In this document: positions 15,364-23,338 of the stretch, in pieces
How the letters are laid out: each line of letters begins with the position of its first letter
How positions within the stretch are numbered: position 1 is the first letter of the stretch
From: CAWCOU01 sp963797335
Lineage (GTDB): Bacteria > Pseudomonadota > Gammaproteobacteria > JAURND01
Assembly (NCBI GenBank): GCA_963797335.1
Contig: CAWCOU010000006.1
Location: 1,178,001 to 1,242,000, forward strand
Length of the DNA: 64,000 bases
Reading direction: 5' to 3'
Program-made: the position numbers and the translations under genes
Notes under the pieces: model-generated
What the model was told of the DNA's origin: nothing
What the model saw: only the letters and a program-made list of their open reading frames with translations
Database searches by the model: none

Positions 15364-17508
15364 ATGTCAGAAGAAGATAAAACACCAGAAAAAAAAGGAA
15401 ATAAAACAGTAGCGCATGAAGACATGAGTTTACTGGGAAACAATTTAGGCTACAAAACTGTTTTTCGTCATCTAATAAGAGTTGGGACAAGTATGTCTCA
15501 TTTCGAGAAGCATTTTCAGCTTAATTCAAATCATGATGATGTAGATTATCAAAACATTTTCTTCAACACATTTATTAGAATCAGTCGCACAAAGAGATCC
15601 AATTTTGATGACCTTATGAAATTGCTGATCAATCCAATTGATCATCCAGTAAATCCATCAAATGAATTCCCAAGATCACATCCAGTTCGACGTTGGGTTT
15701 GGAAGCGTCATCAAAAGGTATGGGTGGAGACTGAAGCAGTAGTATATTTACACTCTGAAACTGTGAAGGGATTTACACCCGCATTTGCTGCGGTTATCAG
15801 AGAAATAGAAGCTATGATTTTGCCTTATAAATTTGACTCAGTTGGCATATCTATTATAAATCATAAAGGCGATAGCAACATAGTTCTGAAATATAGCTTA
15901 AAAGATCCAAAAGAATCAATTTGCATCAATCTACACCTTAACCATGCAAATGATTTTCTACCCGAGCATACTCTTTCGGATATTCAAAATATACCCCATA
16001 AATTCTTTGCAGCTGCGTCAGCAACAATTCCGAGAAACTTGCAGTCACAATGCCCATATAATGAATCTTTCGAAACTCTTACAATAATGCAGCAAATGTC
16101 TTTGGGTAATTTTAGAAAATTAAGCGTAATTAGTCACGATTTTATAAGTTTAGCAAATTTTGGCTTCGGATATTATAATAAAAAGACTAAATCTTTTAGA
16201 GGTGCAGAGCAATGTTATTTTTTAAATCTGGAATATAATCGAAACCGACGAACGTTGATGAGGGCGCAGCGCGCCCAAAATCAGGCTGCGATGCAAAGAA
16301 GACCTAGTGTGAGCGCTATAAGCACCCTTTCAGAAGGAAATTTAGACGATGACAAAGGCAGTGCAGATGATGAACAAAGCACCAGACCTAACACACCCTT
16401 CAATGATCCAACCTCAACATCATCTTCCAAAAAGAATTCTATAGATTTCACCAGCTCAATGACTTCACCCTTGCCTAACGTGGTTAGCAACGAAGAAATA
16501 CAACTACAAAGAGATGCTGAAAACTACGAAGTCAATAAAGAAGGTGAAATAAAATTTAAAAAACCAGCACCTGTGGCCGGAACAGTAGACTCACTAGAAG
16601 ACCAAACAGAAACTCAAGATAATGAATCAGAAGATGGGGTATTTCTTGGAGAACCCACCGATACTGGCGCAGAAACTTACGGTACTGAAAAAGAAAAAAT
16701 TGGCGAAAAATTTGTTCCCCCCACGGAATATGGAGTTTCTCAGTCTTCAACCCAGACGGGCGCTCCAAGCGGAACAGAATTCCATCAAGACCCATTTAAT
16801 CTAATCGGCTTGACAGGATTGCAAATCGATCCAGAATCACAAATGCCTTTACGGGGAACCGAGAATAATGAGTACTTATTGCCACAAGAGGAAACCGAAA
16901 ATTTTCCAAGCAAAGAGTTAGAAACACAAGATGCAATGGGAATTAATGAGATTCAACAGCAATTTTTAGAAACAGCTGCTGAAACATCCCATGTACATAA
17001 AGGGTCTGGATTCGTTCCGGAAGGAAAACCCATATATCCTCCTCCAATGGGTTTCTTTTCCCAACCGACATATCCTATCAATCCAATCGATGCAGGAATC
17101 CATTTTTATTTTCAAGCTAAGGAGCTTTGTGAACACCATCAATACTCAGCGGCCTTACCTCTTGTCATTGAAAGTTTAGCGTTACTAGATCATAAAATTA
17201 ATCACGGGAATAAATACCTGGCTTACGCATATCATTTAGCAGGGCTAATTTATTTTAATCTTGGATGTCATGCGATGCATAATAGTTTTCTCAACGAAGC
17301 ACAAGAAAATTTTTCAATATGCCATAGTTATTTTTCTGGTGCTATTCAACGTTATGAAACCTTATATTCGATCGGATGCATAACCCAACCTGATAGGGAT
17401 AGATACGTACATACAGTTATAACGCAAAATAACATAACATTAAAAAATATCGAACTGTGTAATGAAATAGTCTCAGCCCAGCCCGCAACAACCTTGTTTT
17501 TGAGATAG
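15364..17508 (+). CDS. Large effector-like protein of unknown function
   Basis: A 714-aa protein with three regions. Residues 1-290 form a folded N-terminal part with basic patches (RRWVWKRHQKVW, NRNRRTLMRAQRAQ). Residues about 290-560 are disordered and Ser/Thr/Glu/Pro-rich (STSSSKKNSIDFTSSMTS and following). Residues about 565-690 form alpha-helical hairpins resembling tetratricopeptide repeats (FYFQAKELCEHHQYSAALPL, AYAYHLAGLIYFNLG). There is no signal peptide or membrane segment. The start follows TTAAGGGAAGAT. Size, disorder, low GC and TPR-like tail are typical of secreted effectors in Legionellales, but no catalytic motif is visible and effector status is inferred. Confidence 0.6.
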   Translation: MSEEDKTPEKKGNKTVAHEDMSLLGNNLGYKTVFRHLIRVGTSMSHFEKHFQLNSNHDDVDYQNIFFNTFIRISRTKRSNFDDLMKLLINPIDHPVNPSNEFPRSHPVRRWVWKRHQKVWVETEAVVYLHSETVKGFTPAFAAVIREIEAMILPYKFDSVGISIINHKGDSNIVLKYSLKDPKESICINLHLNHANDFLPEHTLSDIQNIPHKFFAAASATIPRNLQSQCPYNESFETLTIMQQMSLGNFRKLSVISHDFISLANFGFGYYNKKTKSFRGAEQCYFLNLEYNRNRRTLMRAQRAQNQAAMQRRPSVSAISTLSEGNLDDDKGSADDEQSTRPNTPFNDPTSTSSSKKNSIDFTSSMTSPLPNVVSNEEIQLQRDAENYEVNKEGEIKFKKPAPVAGTVDSLEDQTETQDNESEDGVFLGEPTDTGAETYGTEKEKIGEKFVPPTEYGVSQSSTQTGAPSGTEFHQDPFNLIGLTGLQIDPESQMPLRGTENNEYLLPQEETENFPSKELETQDAMGINEIQQQFLETAAETSHVHKGSGFVPEGKPIYPPPMGFFSQPTYPINPIDAGIHFYFQAKELCEHHQYSAALPLVIESLALLDHKINHGNKYLAYAYHLAGLIYFNLGCHAMHNSFLNEAQENFSICHSYFSGAIQRYETLYSIGCITQPDRDRYVHTVITQNNITLKNIELCNEIVSAQPATTLFLR

Positions 17509-17662
17509 ACACCATTATATCCAATATATCCGAGAATTTTAATTCTCTCTCTGGCTTAGATAAGTCCTCATTTACCTCGAAATTATCTTACTCCATTGCT
17601 CCTGCGCTGACTGGCACCCGTTCGGCTCTAACTGCTCTTTCCCGTGTCTTCCTTTTTGAAGA

Positions 17663-17726
17663 TTGACCCCATGTATTTAATATCATAAAATATCGATATA
17701 TTATTAAATCGATATTTTATGATATT
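17663..17726 (+). promoter_or_regulatory. Promoter with overlapping palindromic operator of the KfrA-like gene
   Basis: TTGACC (17663-17668) and TAAAAT (17686-17691) are separated by 17 bases. The -10 box lies inside an inverted repeat with 19-base perfect arms: AATATCATAAAATATCGAT (17679-17697) and its complement at 17708-17726. The layout predicts autorepression by the product of 17741-18334. Confidence 0.7.
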
Positions 17727-17740
17727 TAAAGGAGATTCAC

Positions 17741-18334
17741 ATGCGTCAAGAACTCATCACCTACGATATTTTTTGCCAGGCCATCCAAAAAATGCAGGAA
17801 CAGGGCGAAAAAATGTCTGTGCGCACCATACTCAGCCACACCGGCGGCTCTTTTGCGAAGATAGCAGACTTTCTGAAACGCTGGAGAACGGAGCAAGCCT
17901 ATGCTCAATCTCAGACAGGCCGGGAGATATCCCAGCATCTGACACAAGCCATACTGGCAGAAATTGGCAAAGCCGAGGAACAGGCCAAAGCTGCGTTGGA
18001 GGTGCAACTCTCCCAGGCCAATGAACAACTAGAAGAAACTCATGAGATTTTGAGCAAACAGGAGAAGTTAATAGAAGAATACGAACAACAGATCGGCCAA
18101 CTTAATCAACAAGTCGCCGTGATGACTCAAGTTCAGAATCAGCAATCGGAAAGAATGCAACAGGTAGAAAAGAAATTGGAACAAACGGTAGAGGCTCAGC
18201 ATACCGCCGATAAACAAGCCGCCATTGCCGAAGCTCGGTATGCCGAATTGGAGAGGCAACTGGTTAATACTCAGAAAAAAAGTGAAATGCCTAAAGAAAA
18301 GCAGGCTAAACAACGCAAGGTTGTTCTGACTTAA
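17741..18334 (+). CDS. KfrA-like DNA-binding coiled-coil protein
   Basis: A 197-aa protein. Residues 1-60 match by eye the KfrA N-terminal DNA-binding domain: a helix-turn-helix with SVRTILSHTGGSFAKIADFLKRW. Residues about 65-180 are one long Gln/Glu-rich coiled coil with frequent heptads. The tail is strongly basic (KEKQAKQRKVV). KfrA of IncP plasmids is an autoregulated DNA-binding protein that assists partition, and the same job is plausible here. Its AAAGGAGATTCAC ribosome site lies just after the large palindrome. Half-sites (ATCATA and TATGAT) recur in the next promoter at 18346-18373, which suggests a small regulon. Confidence 0.8.
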   Translation: MRQELITYDIFCQAIQKMQEQGEKMSVRTILSHTGGSFAKIADFLKRWRTEQAYAQSQTGREISQHLTQAILAEIGKAEEQAKAALEVQLSQANEQLEETHEILSKQEKLIEEYEQQIGQLNQQVAVMTQVQNQQSERMQQVEKKLEQTVEAQHTADKQAAIAEARYAELERQLVNTQKKSEMPKEKQAKQRKVVLT

Positions 18335-18345
18335 CTGCGGACCTA

Positions 18346-18373
18346 TTGACATATCATAAGGCTGATATATGAT
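18346..18373 (+). promoter_or_regulatory. Promoter of the second structured RNA with KfrA-like half-sites
   Basis: TTGACA (18346-18351) and TATGAT (18368-18373) are 16 bases apart. ATCATA (18353-18358) and TATGAT form an inverted repeat using the same half-sites as the KfrA-like operator. Transcription would begin near 18380, just before helix P1 of the RNA. Confidence 0.6.
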
Positions 18374-18389
18374 CTAGCTAGTATGTCTA

Positions 18390-18495
18390 CACTGCAAGAC
18401 TCTAAACCGCAGTGATAAATCAGGCGAAGCTACGATGAAACTCCCTGATTGCCGCTCTAAGGCTTCGTAGCTGTACCCGTTTTCTCCGGGGATTC
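18390..18495 (+). ncRNA. Pseudoknotted structured RNA, copy 2
   Basis: P1 pairs CACTGC (18390-18395) with GCAGTG (18409-18414). P2 pairs GCTACGA (18429-18435) with TCGTAGC (18465-18471). The pseudoknot pairs AATCAGG (18418-18424) with CCTGATT (18444-18450). A CCC/GGGG hairpin follows. Relative to the copy at 6676, P1 and the pseudoknot differ by compensatory changes, and the single-stranded segments TACGATGAAA and CTGTACCC are conserved. The rest of 18496-18781 before the DUF551-like gene contains no recognisable gene and could be a long 3' extension of the transcript. Confidence 0.7.
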
Positions 18496-18781
18496 TTCTC
18501 ATACCTTTGATAGCTGTTCAGCTATTTTTGCTTTCGACACAAGCATATTAATCCCAAGTCTACCTAATCCGAACCTTTACCGGCGAAGAATCAGTAGATA
18601 AGGCTTTCCTCATCGTAATTTGCAGCGACTCTGTTACCCAAGTAAGCGGCTTCGGCAGCTTATGAAATCGTCTCTCAGGAGGCGTCGTTTTCATAGCAAT
18701 ATGAAAATGTCACTTAACTGTTAAGGTTGGAATACTAGTAATTAGCGTGATAATTGAATTTCATTACTGGGGGGATTATTC

Positions 18782-19228
18782 ATGAAAATTGAAATAGAGA
18801 TTTTCAAAACTAGCAAACAACTGCCGAAACATGGTCAAGAAATATTATTTTATGCTCATAATGCTTGGAATTTCGGAAGTTTTTCCAAAGAATCGGATAC
18901 ACCTTTTGCTTCATATCTTTTCCTCGATGATGAACCACTTCCTAAACAAGAAGTCGATTATTGGATGCCCTTGCCGAAGTTACCGGTTGATGAGACTGAT
19001 TGCATGAAGACTGAGTCAGGCATTTTTAAGACTATTAAAAAATTGCCGAAAGATGGTCAAGAAATATTATATCACGCTCATGATGGCTCGTGGAATTTCG
19101 GAGATTTTACCAAAGAATCGGACACGCCTTTTACTTCATATCTATTTCTCGATGATGAACCACTTCCTAAAGAAGAAGTTGATTACTGGATGCCTCTGCC
19201 AAAATTGCCGCAAGAGAGAAATGATTAA
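18782..19228 (+). CDS. Tandem-duplicated DUF551-like protein
   Basis: A 148-aa protein made of two copies of a module of about 70 residues. Each runs from KxLPKxGQEIL through WNFGxFxKESDTPFxSYLFLDDEPLPK to VDYWMPLPKLP. The ending YWMPLPxLP and the LPxxGQEIL opening are typical of DUF551 domains, whose function is unknown. The repeats are about 80% identical by eye, so the duplication is recent. The gene follows a structured-RNA promoter and GGGGGGATTATTC, a strong ribosome site. Confidence 0.75.
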   Translation: MKIEIEIFKTSKQLPKHGQEILFYAHNAWNFGSFSKESDTPFASYLFLDDEPLPKQEVDYWMPLPKLPVDETDCMKTESGIFKTIKKLPKDGQEILYHAHDGSWNFGDFTKESDTPFTSYLFLDDEPLPKEEVDYWMPLPKLPQERND

Positions 19229-19249
19229 AAAGAGCTTTCAACAATCATT

Positions 19250-19531
19250 TTAATGTCTTTGTATATTACCTGATAGCAACAGCATCATATCGGGGTGGGA
19301 ATGTGTTTGGGCGACATCAAAAGGCGTCATTCCATCGGCAGTTTTAGACAAGGGATCTGCTCCTGCCTGCAATAGCAATTGTGCGCTTTGTAGCGCATTG
19401 GCTTGTGCGGCAAAATGCAGCGGAGTTAAACCAACCCAGTCTTCGTATCCGTTGGGATCAACTCCTGTTTGCAACAGCTCCTCTGTTACTGCCACATCAT
19501 CAATTTCTATCGCTTCAATCAGCTCTTCCAT
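19250..19531 (-). CDS. Small ankyrin-repeat protein
   Basis: A 93-aa protein consisting almost entirely of ankyrin repeats. VGLTPLHFAAQANALQSAQL and DGMTPFDVAQTHSHPDMMLL carry the TPLHxAA-type consensus, and a degenerate first repeat precedes them. The ATG at 19531 is preferred because GAGGA lies upstream; an in-frame TTG at 19546 is the alternative. There is no signal peptide. Ankyrin proteins mediate protein-protein contacts and are frequent effectors in intracellular bacteria. A protein this small could equally be an internal inhibitor or adaptor. Confidence 0.8.
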   Translation of the reverse strand: MEELIEAIEIDDVAVTEELLQTGVDPNGYEDWVGLTPLHFAAQANALQSAQLLLQAGADPLSKTADGMTPFDVAQTHSHPDMMLLLSGNIQRH

Positions 19532-19778
19532 CGGATTATTCCTCAAGTTAAATATGTTATCAGTAGGACATATTGTTTGATTCTAACACTGCCATCAACA
19601 TCCTTACAAACGCTGATTGAGAGCATTATTTTATTTATGCTGACATTTGATATTTATATGCTCAAATTCCACCAGCCTTGACAAAAACCTTGTTGCAAAG
19701 GTACAGTGTCCAAGAAGTATCAGGATAATATAAAAACGCGTTTGTTTATTTTTATTGGCAAGGGATAAATACATAGAG

Positions 19779-19994
19779 ATGAAGCAAGAGATTCCATTGC
19801 AAAACCGTTTTCTAGACACATTACTTAAAGAAAAAACACCGGTGGCGATTTACTTGGTGAAAGGCATCAAGTTGCAAGGTTACATAGAGAACTTTGACCC
19901 CGATGTAATACTCCTAAAGAATGACACCACTGTTCAAATGATCTATACGCATTCTATTTCTACCGTATATCCTTTGAAGGAAAATTTCAGTTGA
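19779..19994 (+). CDS. Divergent Hfq-family RNA chaperone carried by the element
   Basis: A 71-aa Sm-fold protein clearly of the Hfq family: LQNRFLDTLL, then VAIYLVKGIKLQGYIENFDP (Sm1), VILLKN, and QMIYTHSISTV (Sm2). Chromosomal Hfq has YKHA at the Sm2 motif, Gln after FD at the proximal rim and an RRER-type lateral patch. Here these read YTHS, FDPD and LKEK. The distal-face segment IYLVxGIKLQG is kept. The start at 19779 fits the usual Hfq N-terminus; a TTG at 19755 would add eight residues. It probably binds RNA but with altered specificity. No hflX or miaA neighbours are present, so this is an accessory copy. Confidence 0.85.
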   Translation: MKQEIPLQNRFLDTLLKEKTPVAIYLVKGIKLQGYIENFDPDVILLKNDTTVQMIYTHSISTVYPLKENFS

Positions 19995-20004
19995 AAAACA
20001 CATC

Positions 20005-20952
20005 CTAGCGCAGGTAGGTTTTAATTTCTGAAGCCCGATAATGCCCCATCTGCTGACTGACACATTCACGTGCTTTATCCCATGTCATTCCGGCCTGTAA
20101 CATCTCTCTCAAACGCTGCTGCGCAAACGTGTGCCGCAGACCGTGTAATCCTCTTGAGTTAAAAAGAGCCTGCATAGATGCCTCACTCCAAAGCTTGGAA
20201 AATTTAAATCCCGCCGGTAAATCATAATACTGATGGGCAACCACATTTGCCTGTCCGCGCTCTCTAAAATCCTTGGGTATTGGCAAACGAAATTCCTCTA
20301 ATTTGGCTGCCGTTTCGGGAGATATAGTAGAGGTATATTCATGTCCGCCCTTGCCAGTGAATGTCACTTGAACCCAGTGTTCTCTCCCTAGAAATCGGTC
20401 TATATGCAGCTTATTTAATCTGGCATTTTTAGCAGGTCGTTCCGCCGCTAAACATAAAGAAGCCAAGTCCTTAGCGCGGCAGCCGGATTCTAGGAGAATC
20501 TGGACGGCCAGGTTGCCATTGGCGGTATGAATTTTTTGTTTAATGGCGTTAATTTGTAATGGAGTATAAGCACGTACCTGCTGCGGTTTATCCCGTTTAT
20601 CGGTAGCCCTGGAAGGAACATTTAGCTGTCCGACCAAAGGCAATAACTCCAAGGCTTTCGCATATCCTTGTACAGTACGGACTCGGATATTTTCGTGCAG
20701 CCGAGCATTAATATAAGCTTGTGCCTGTTGTCGGGTTATATCTTTTAGACGCTGGATACCATGTACTTTTTGTATGGTTTCTGCCGCACGACCAAGGTCA
20801 CCTTGGTAACGCATTACGGTACGATCGCTGCGGAGGACGGCTCCGCTGGCCTTGCTTTTTCCACGGTTGGCGCGGGCATCGATAAATTTTGCCGCCTGTT
20901 CTCGCATGGAGAATTTGGCATGTCCTTGCACTTGAGTTTTCGTCTTTTCCAT
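20005..20952 (-). CDS. Tyrosine recombinase/integrase
   Basis: A 315-aa phage-integrase-family recombinase. The catalytic set can be followed: Arg in LESGCRAKDLAS (about residue 158), Lys in FTGKGGHEY, His-x-x-Arg in HGLRHTF, His in QMGHYR, and the nucleophile Tyr two residues before the end (KTYLR). An N-terminal SAM-like core-binding domain covers about residues 15-125. The protein is compact, ending right after the Tyr. The gene lies in the middle of the element, 26 kb from the tRNA-Lys end, so it may serve another recombination event or a nested element rather than tRNA integration. The start follows the 20966 gene by 13 bases. Confidence 0.85.
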   Translation of the reverse strand: MEKTKTQVQGHAKFSMREQAAKFIDARANRGKSKASGAVLRSDRTVMRYQGDLGRAAETIQKVHGIQRLKDITRQQAQAYINARLHENIRVRTVQGYAKALELLPLVGQLNVPSRATDKRDKPQQVRAYTPLQINAIKQKIHTANGNLAVQILLESGCRAKDLASLCLAAERPAKNARLNKLHIDRFLGREHWVQVTFTGKGGHEYTSTISPETAAKLEEFRLPIPKDFRERGQANVVAHQYYDLPAGFKFSKLWSEASMQALFNSRGLHGLRHTFAQQRLREMLQAGMTWDKARECVSQQMGHYRASEIKTYLR

Positions 20953-20965
20953 TAACCGGTTTTAC

Positions 20966-21448
20966 TCATGTTATGTTTGAAATGGCGTTTAAATATCGTT
21001 GAATACTGTGGTGGGATATAGTCAATCCTTTCTTCATAAACAGCCATAATTTTATATCGCGGCAAGAGGCTTTTGCCGCAGATAAAGACATGATTTCCGA
21101 GTGATAGCGTTCCAATTTACGGGAGCCTGGCACCAAGGGGCGGGCATTCGCCAACCTGCGCAGTTGTTTGATTTCCAAGGTATCCATTTGAGCTTCCTCA
21201 GCAGTTAAGGGAGCCAAACAAACGGTCTTTAGATTGCGCTTCCGACCGATACGCCTAATAAGCTTTTCCGGGTGTTCGCCCCGAAGCAAAGCGGAACTTG
21301 TTGCCTCTAAAAGCCGTTTACACACCTGCCCATTCCGGTTGTTTGGCATGGCCATTATTACTTGTTTTAAGCAGGTATAAATGTCGCCAATAGCATCTAT
21401 TTCCAGGTGATTTTTATCCGAGTTTTCCGTCTCAAATGCTTGTCTCAT
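20966..21448 (-). CDS. Integrase-associated hypothetical protein with C-terminal HTH-like region
   Basis: A 160-aa basic protein co-transcribed with the recombinase (13-base gap). Features include GEHPEKLIRRIGRKRNLK in the middle and a C-terminal helix-turn-helix-like stretch (SAAKASCRDIKLWLFMKK, then ISHHSIQRYL). It may bind DNA and assist the recombinase as an excision or partner factor; this is an inference. A short stretch with the same GEHxxKLIRxI signature recurs in the gene debris at 27329-27535. Confidence 0.6.
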   Translation of the reverse strand: MRQAFETENSDKNHLEIDAIGDIYTCLKQVIMAMPNNRNGQVCKRLLEATSSALLRGEHPEKLIRRIGRKRNLKTVCLAPLTAEEAQMDTLEIKQLRRLANARPLVPGSRKLERYHSEIMSLSAAKASCRDIKLWLFMKKGLTISHHSIQRYLNAISNIT

Positions 21449-21526
21449 AATGCCTGTCGCTTTTTTTCAGAAAAATTAACATTATTTCCCTTATAAATCA
21501 TTAAGATAGGTAATGCCATATAAAAG

Positions 21527-21561
21527 GGGTACCCTGACGGGCGCAGCCCGTCAGGGTACCC
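21527..21561. repeat. Perfect 16-bp hairpin upstream of the recombinase operon
   Basis: GGGTACCCTGACGGGC (21527-21542) pairs with GCCCGTCAGGGTACCC (21546-21561) around GCA. On the minus strand it is followed by CCTTTTATA. It lies about 80 bases before the start of the 20966-21448 gene, so it may be an attenuator in that leader or a protein-binding palindrome. Confidence 0.7.
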
Positions 21562-21762
21562 TCACGATGCTGCAAATTTTATGATTATTTTAGCAAGATT
21601 TTATCTTAAAAAGAGCTACCATTTTGTTCTGAATTTTTGATTTGCTTTAAGATGGAAAATAAAACCAGCTTTCAAAATCCAGAACGTTTGTGTATAGACA
21701 AACTAATTCAAGGTATTTATTCTGTTTTCAATTATGAAATTCACTGCTACAAGGAGCCATTT

Positions 21763-21963
21763 ATGCCAATTATCAAACCCCTTAATTTGGAAACAGTCAA
21801 AATCAGAGCCCAATTTCCTAAATCCCTGGATGCAGAGATGGAGCAATACATTCAATGGGCGGGAGTTACAAATAAAGAATTTTTCCTAATTGAGGCAGCA
21901 AAATATTTATTAAGAATGGATCGAGAATGGAAGGCTTACAGAGGAGGCCAAAAAATGCTTTGA
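21763..21963 (+). CDS. Small putative DNA-binding (ribbon-helix-helix-like) protein
   Basis: A 66-aa protein with a pattern expected of ribbon-helix-helix proteins: a strand (VKIRAQFPKSLDAEMEQYIQ), then a turn with a helix (NKEFFLIEAAKYLLRMDREW). The ATG at 21763 follows AAGGAGCCATTT; the frame is open upstream to 21637 without a comparable site. Such small proteins are often transcriptional or relaxosome accessory factors in conjugative elements, but no named family was recognised. Bases 21964-22124 downstream show nothing recognisable. Confidence 0.6.
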   Translation: MPIIKPLNLETVKIRAQFPKSLDAEMEQYIQWAGVTNKEFFLIEAAKYLLRMDREWKAYRGGQKML

Positions 21964-22124
21964 CATTAGAATTTATCATTCTGATTTTTTAAGTAAGGGG
22001 CAATTTAAAATTTGAGCATAAATAAATTTAAACGGGAGTTTCATCGTTTATTTAAAGCTCATCATTAAAGCTTACAGAAATCTGTCCAGCCTTGAGGCAT
22101 ACATACAGGATAAACTGGTTGAAT

Positions 22125-23132
22125 CTATTTGCCAATTTCCAGGGATGTTAATCCTACTATTTTGTCTTTGTCTATTGCTGGAATTTCACCTTTATACATT
22201 CGCATAGTGTCAAATATCTTTTCTAGTTTAAAATGTTCTACCATCGCAGAAGCATACGGGCTAGTTTCTGAAATATCGATTGAAACAGTAGCATCTTTCC
22301 CTGCGAAGCTGCATAAACTGCGGTAAAGTTGATCGGCTACTGTTTCGCTATTAGCAAATAGAGGGGCTATTTTATAATTATTTGGCTCCACAGTGCGGCT
22401 AATTACGCCATAACCAATTATATTTCCTTCTCTATCTAAAGCAGCCAAAGCGTGTGAATCAGGCATTTTAAGCCAGTGCGTTAAGAAAGCTTCCCTAGGG
22501 GAAGAAAATATTTTTTTATCATATTCTACGATATCTTTTGTCAAAAACTTATCGGTTAGGATAAGACCTTCTTTCTTTATTCCTCTATCGCTTGGAATTT
22601 TATCTGGTTTTCCTTTCCAACGGGTGTTTAAAAAGCTGGGATAAAAACCTGATCTGCCATATCGTTCTATTTGCTCCATGACAGCGTTTAAGCCGATGCT
22701 AGAGCAAATCTCTAATTTAGAAGTTACTGCATCCCATAACATAGACCCAAATCCTTGTCCTCTTTTGCTTGGAGTAACGATGAAGAGACCTAAAAATGCT
22801 AATTTCTGAGAGTATTTTACAGCAGCCAATGATGCTGTAGGCTCTCCGTCTACTTCCAAGATATAATAGCCTTTAGGGTCTGCCGCATAGAGTGATTCTG
22901 TTTCGTGTTTCCCAGGATTCCAGCCTTCATCTTCTGCCCACTTAAAAACTAGCTGTAAATCTTTTGGAGTCATGTTGCGGATTGAGATATCTTGTTTCAG
23001 TATTAAAGGGGTATAAGGTGGAATAACTTTGATCGATGATATTGAGCGCAGGTGCTTTGGTGCAGATAACAAATTCTGATAGGGTAGCTGTCCTAAGCGG
23101 GTAACATTTCTAAAAAAAAGTATTTTGTACAT
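22125..23132 (-). CDS. Two-domain GNAT acetyltransferase
   Basis: A 335-aa protein. Residues about 48-170 form a GNAT domain: IRNMTPKDLQLVFKWAEDEG opening, and the acetyl-CoA loop in FIVTPSKRGQGFGSML. The remaining part resembles the C-terminal Acetyltransf_18 domain found behind such GNATs (ALDREGNIIGYGVISR, PLFANSETVADQLY). The first 46 residues contain no acidic residue and are rich in Arg, Lys and Ser, an unusual extension. The gene is divergent from the NRPS-like gene (206-bp gap). The substrate is unknown. Its position at the edge of the biosynthesis/sensing island suggests a tailoring or self-protection role. Confidence 0.78.
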   Translation of the reverse strand: MYKILFFRNVTRLGQLPYQNLLSAPKHLRSISSIKVIPPYTPLILKQDISIRNMTPKDLQLVFKWAEDEGWNPGKHETESLYAADPKGYYILEVDGEPTASLAAVKYSQKLAFLGLFIVTPSKRGQGFGSMLWDAVTSKLEICSSIGLNAVMEQIERYGRSGFYPSFLNTRWKGKPDKIPSDRGIKKEGLILTDKFLTKDIVEYDKKIFSSPREAFLTHWLKMPDSHALAALDREGNIIGYGVISRTVEPNNYKIAPLFANSETVADQLYRSLCSFAGKDATVSIDISETSPYASAMVEHFKLEKIFDTMRMYKGEIPAIDKDKIVGLTSLEIGK

Positions 23133-23338
23133 GATATCTTTCTCGTAATAATAACTCGCTAATTTATTATAATTATTATTTACCGTTTTATTATTAATCA
23201 GTTGAATTCCAAGTTGCCCAAAAACCTGACTATCTATTCTTAATCATTTCTTAAATCTGATACAATAGGTTCAAAAAAATAACAAAATAATAATTCGATT
23301 AATTTGGTGCATGGTAGGATAAATAGGAGATAAAGTAA

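Noticed and set aside
20005..20952. The recombinase as the integrase for the tRNA-Lys site
   Set aside because: It lies 26 kb from the tRNA and points away from it. The element's main integrase is more likely beyond the left edge, so I give no site assignment.
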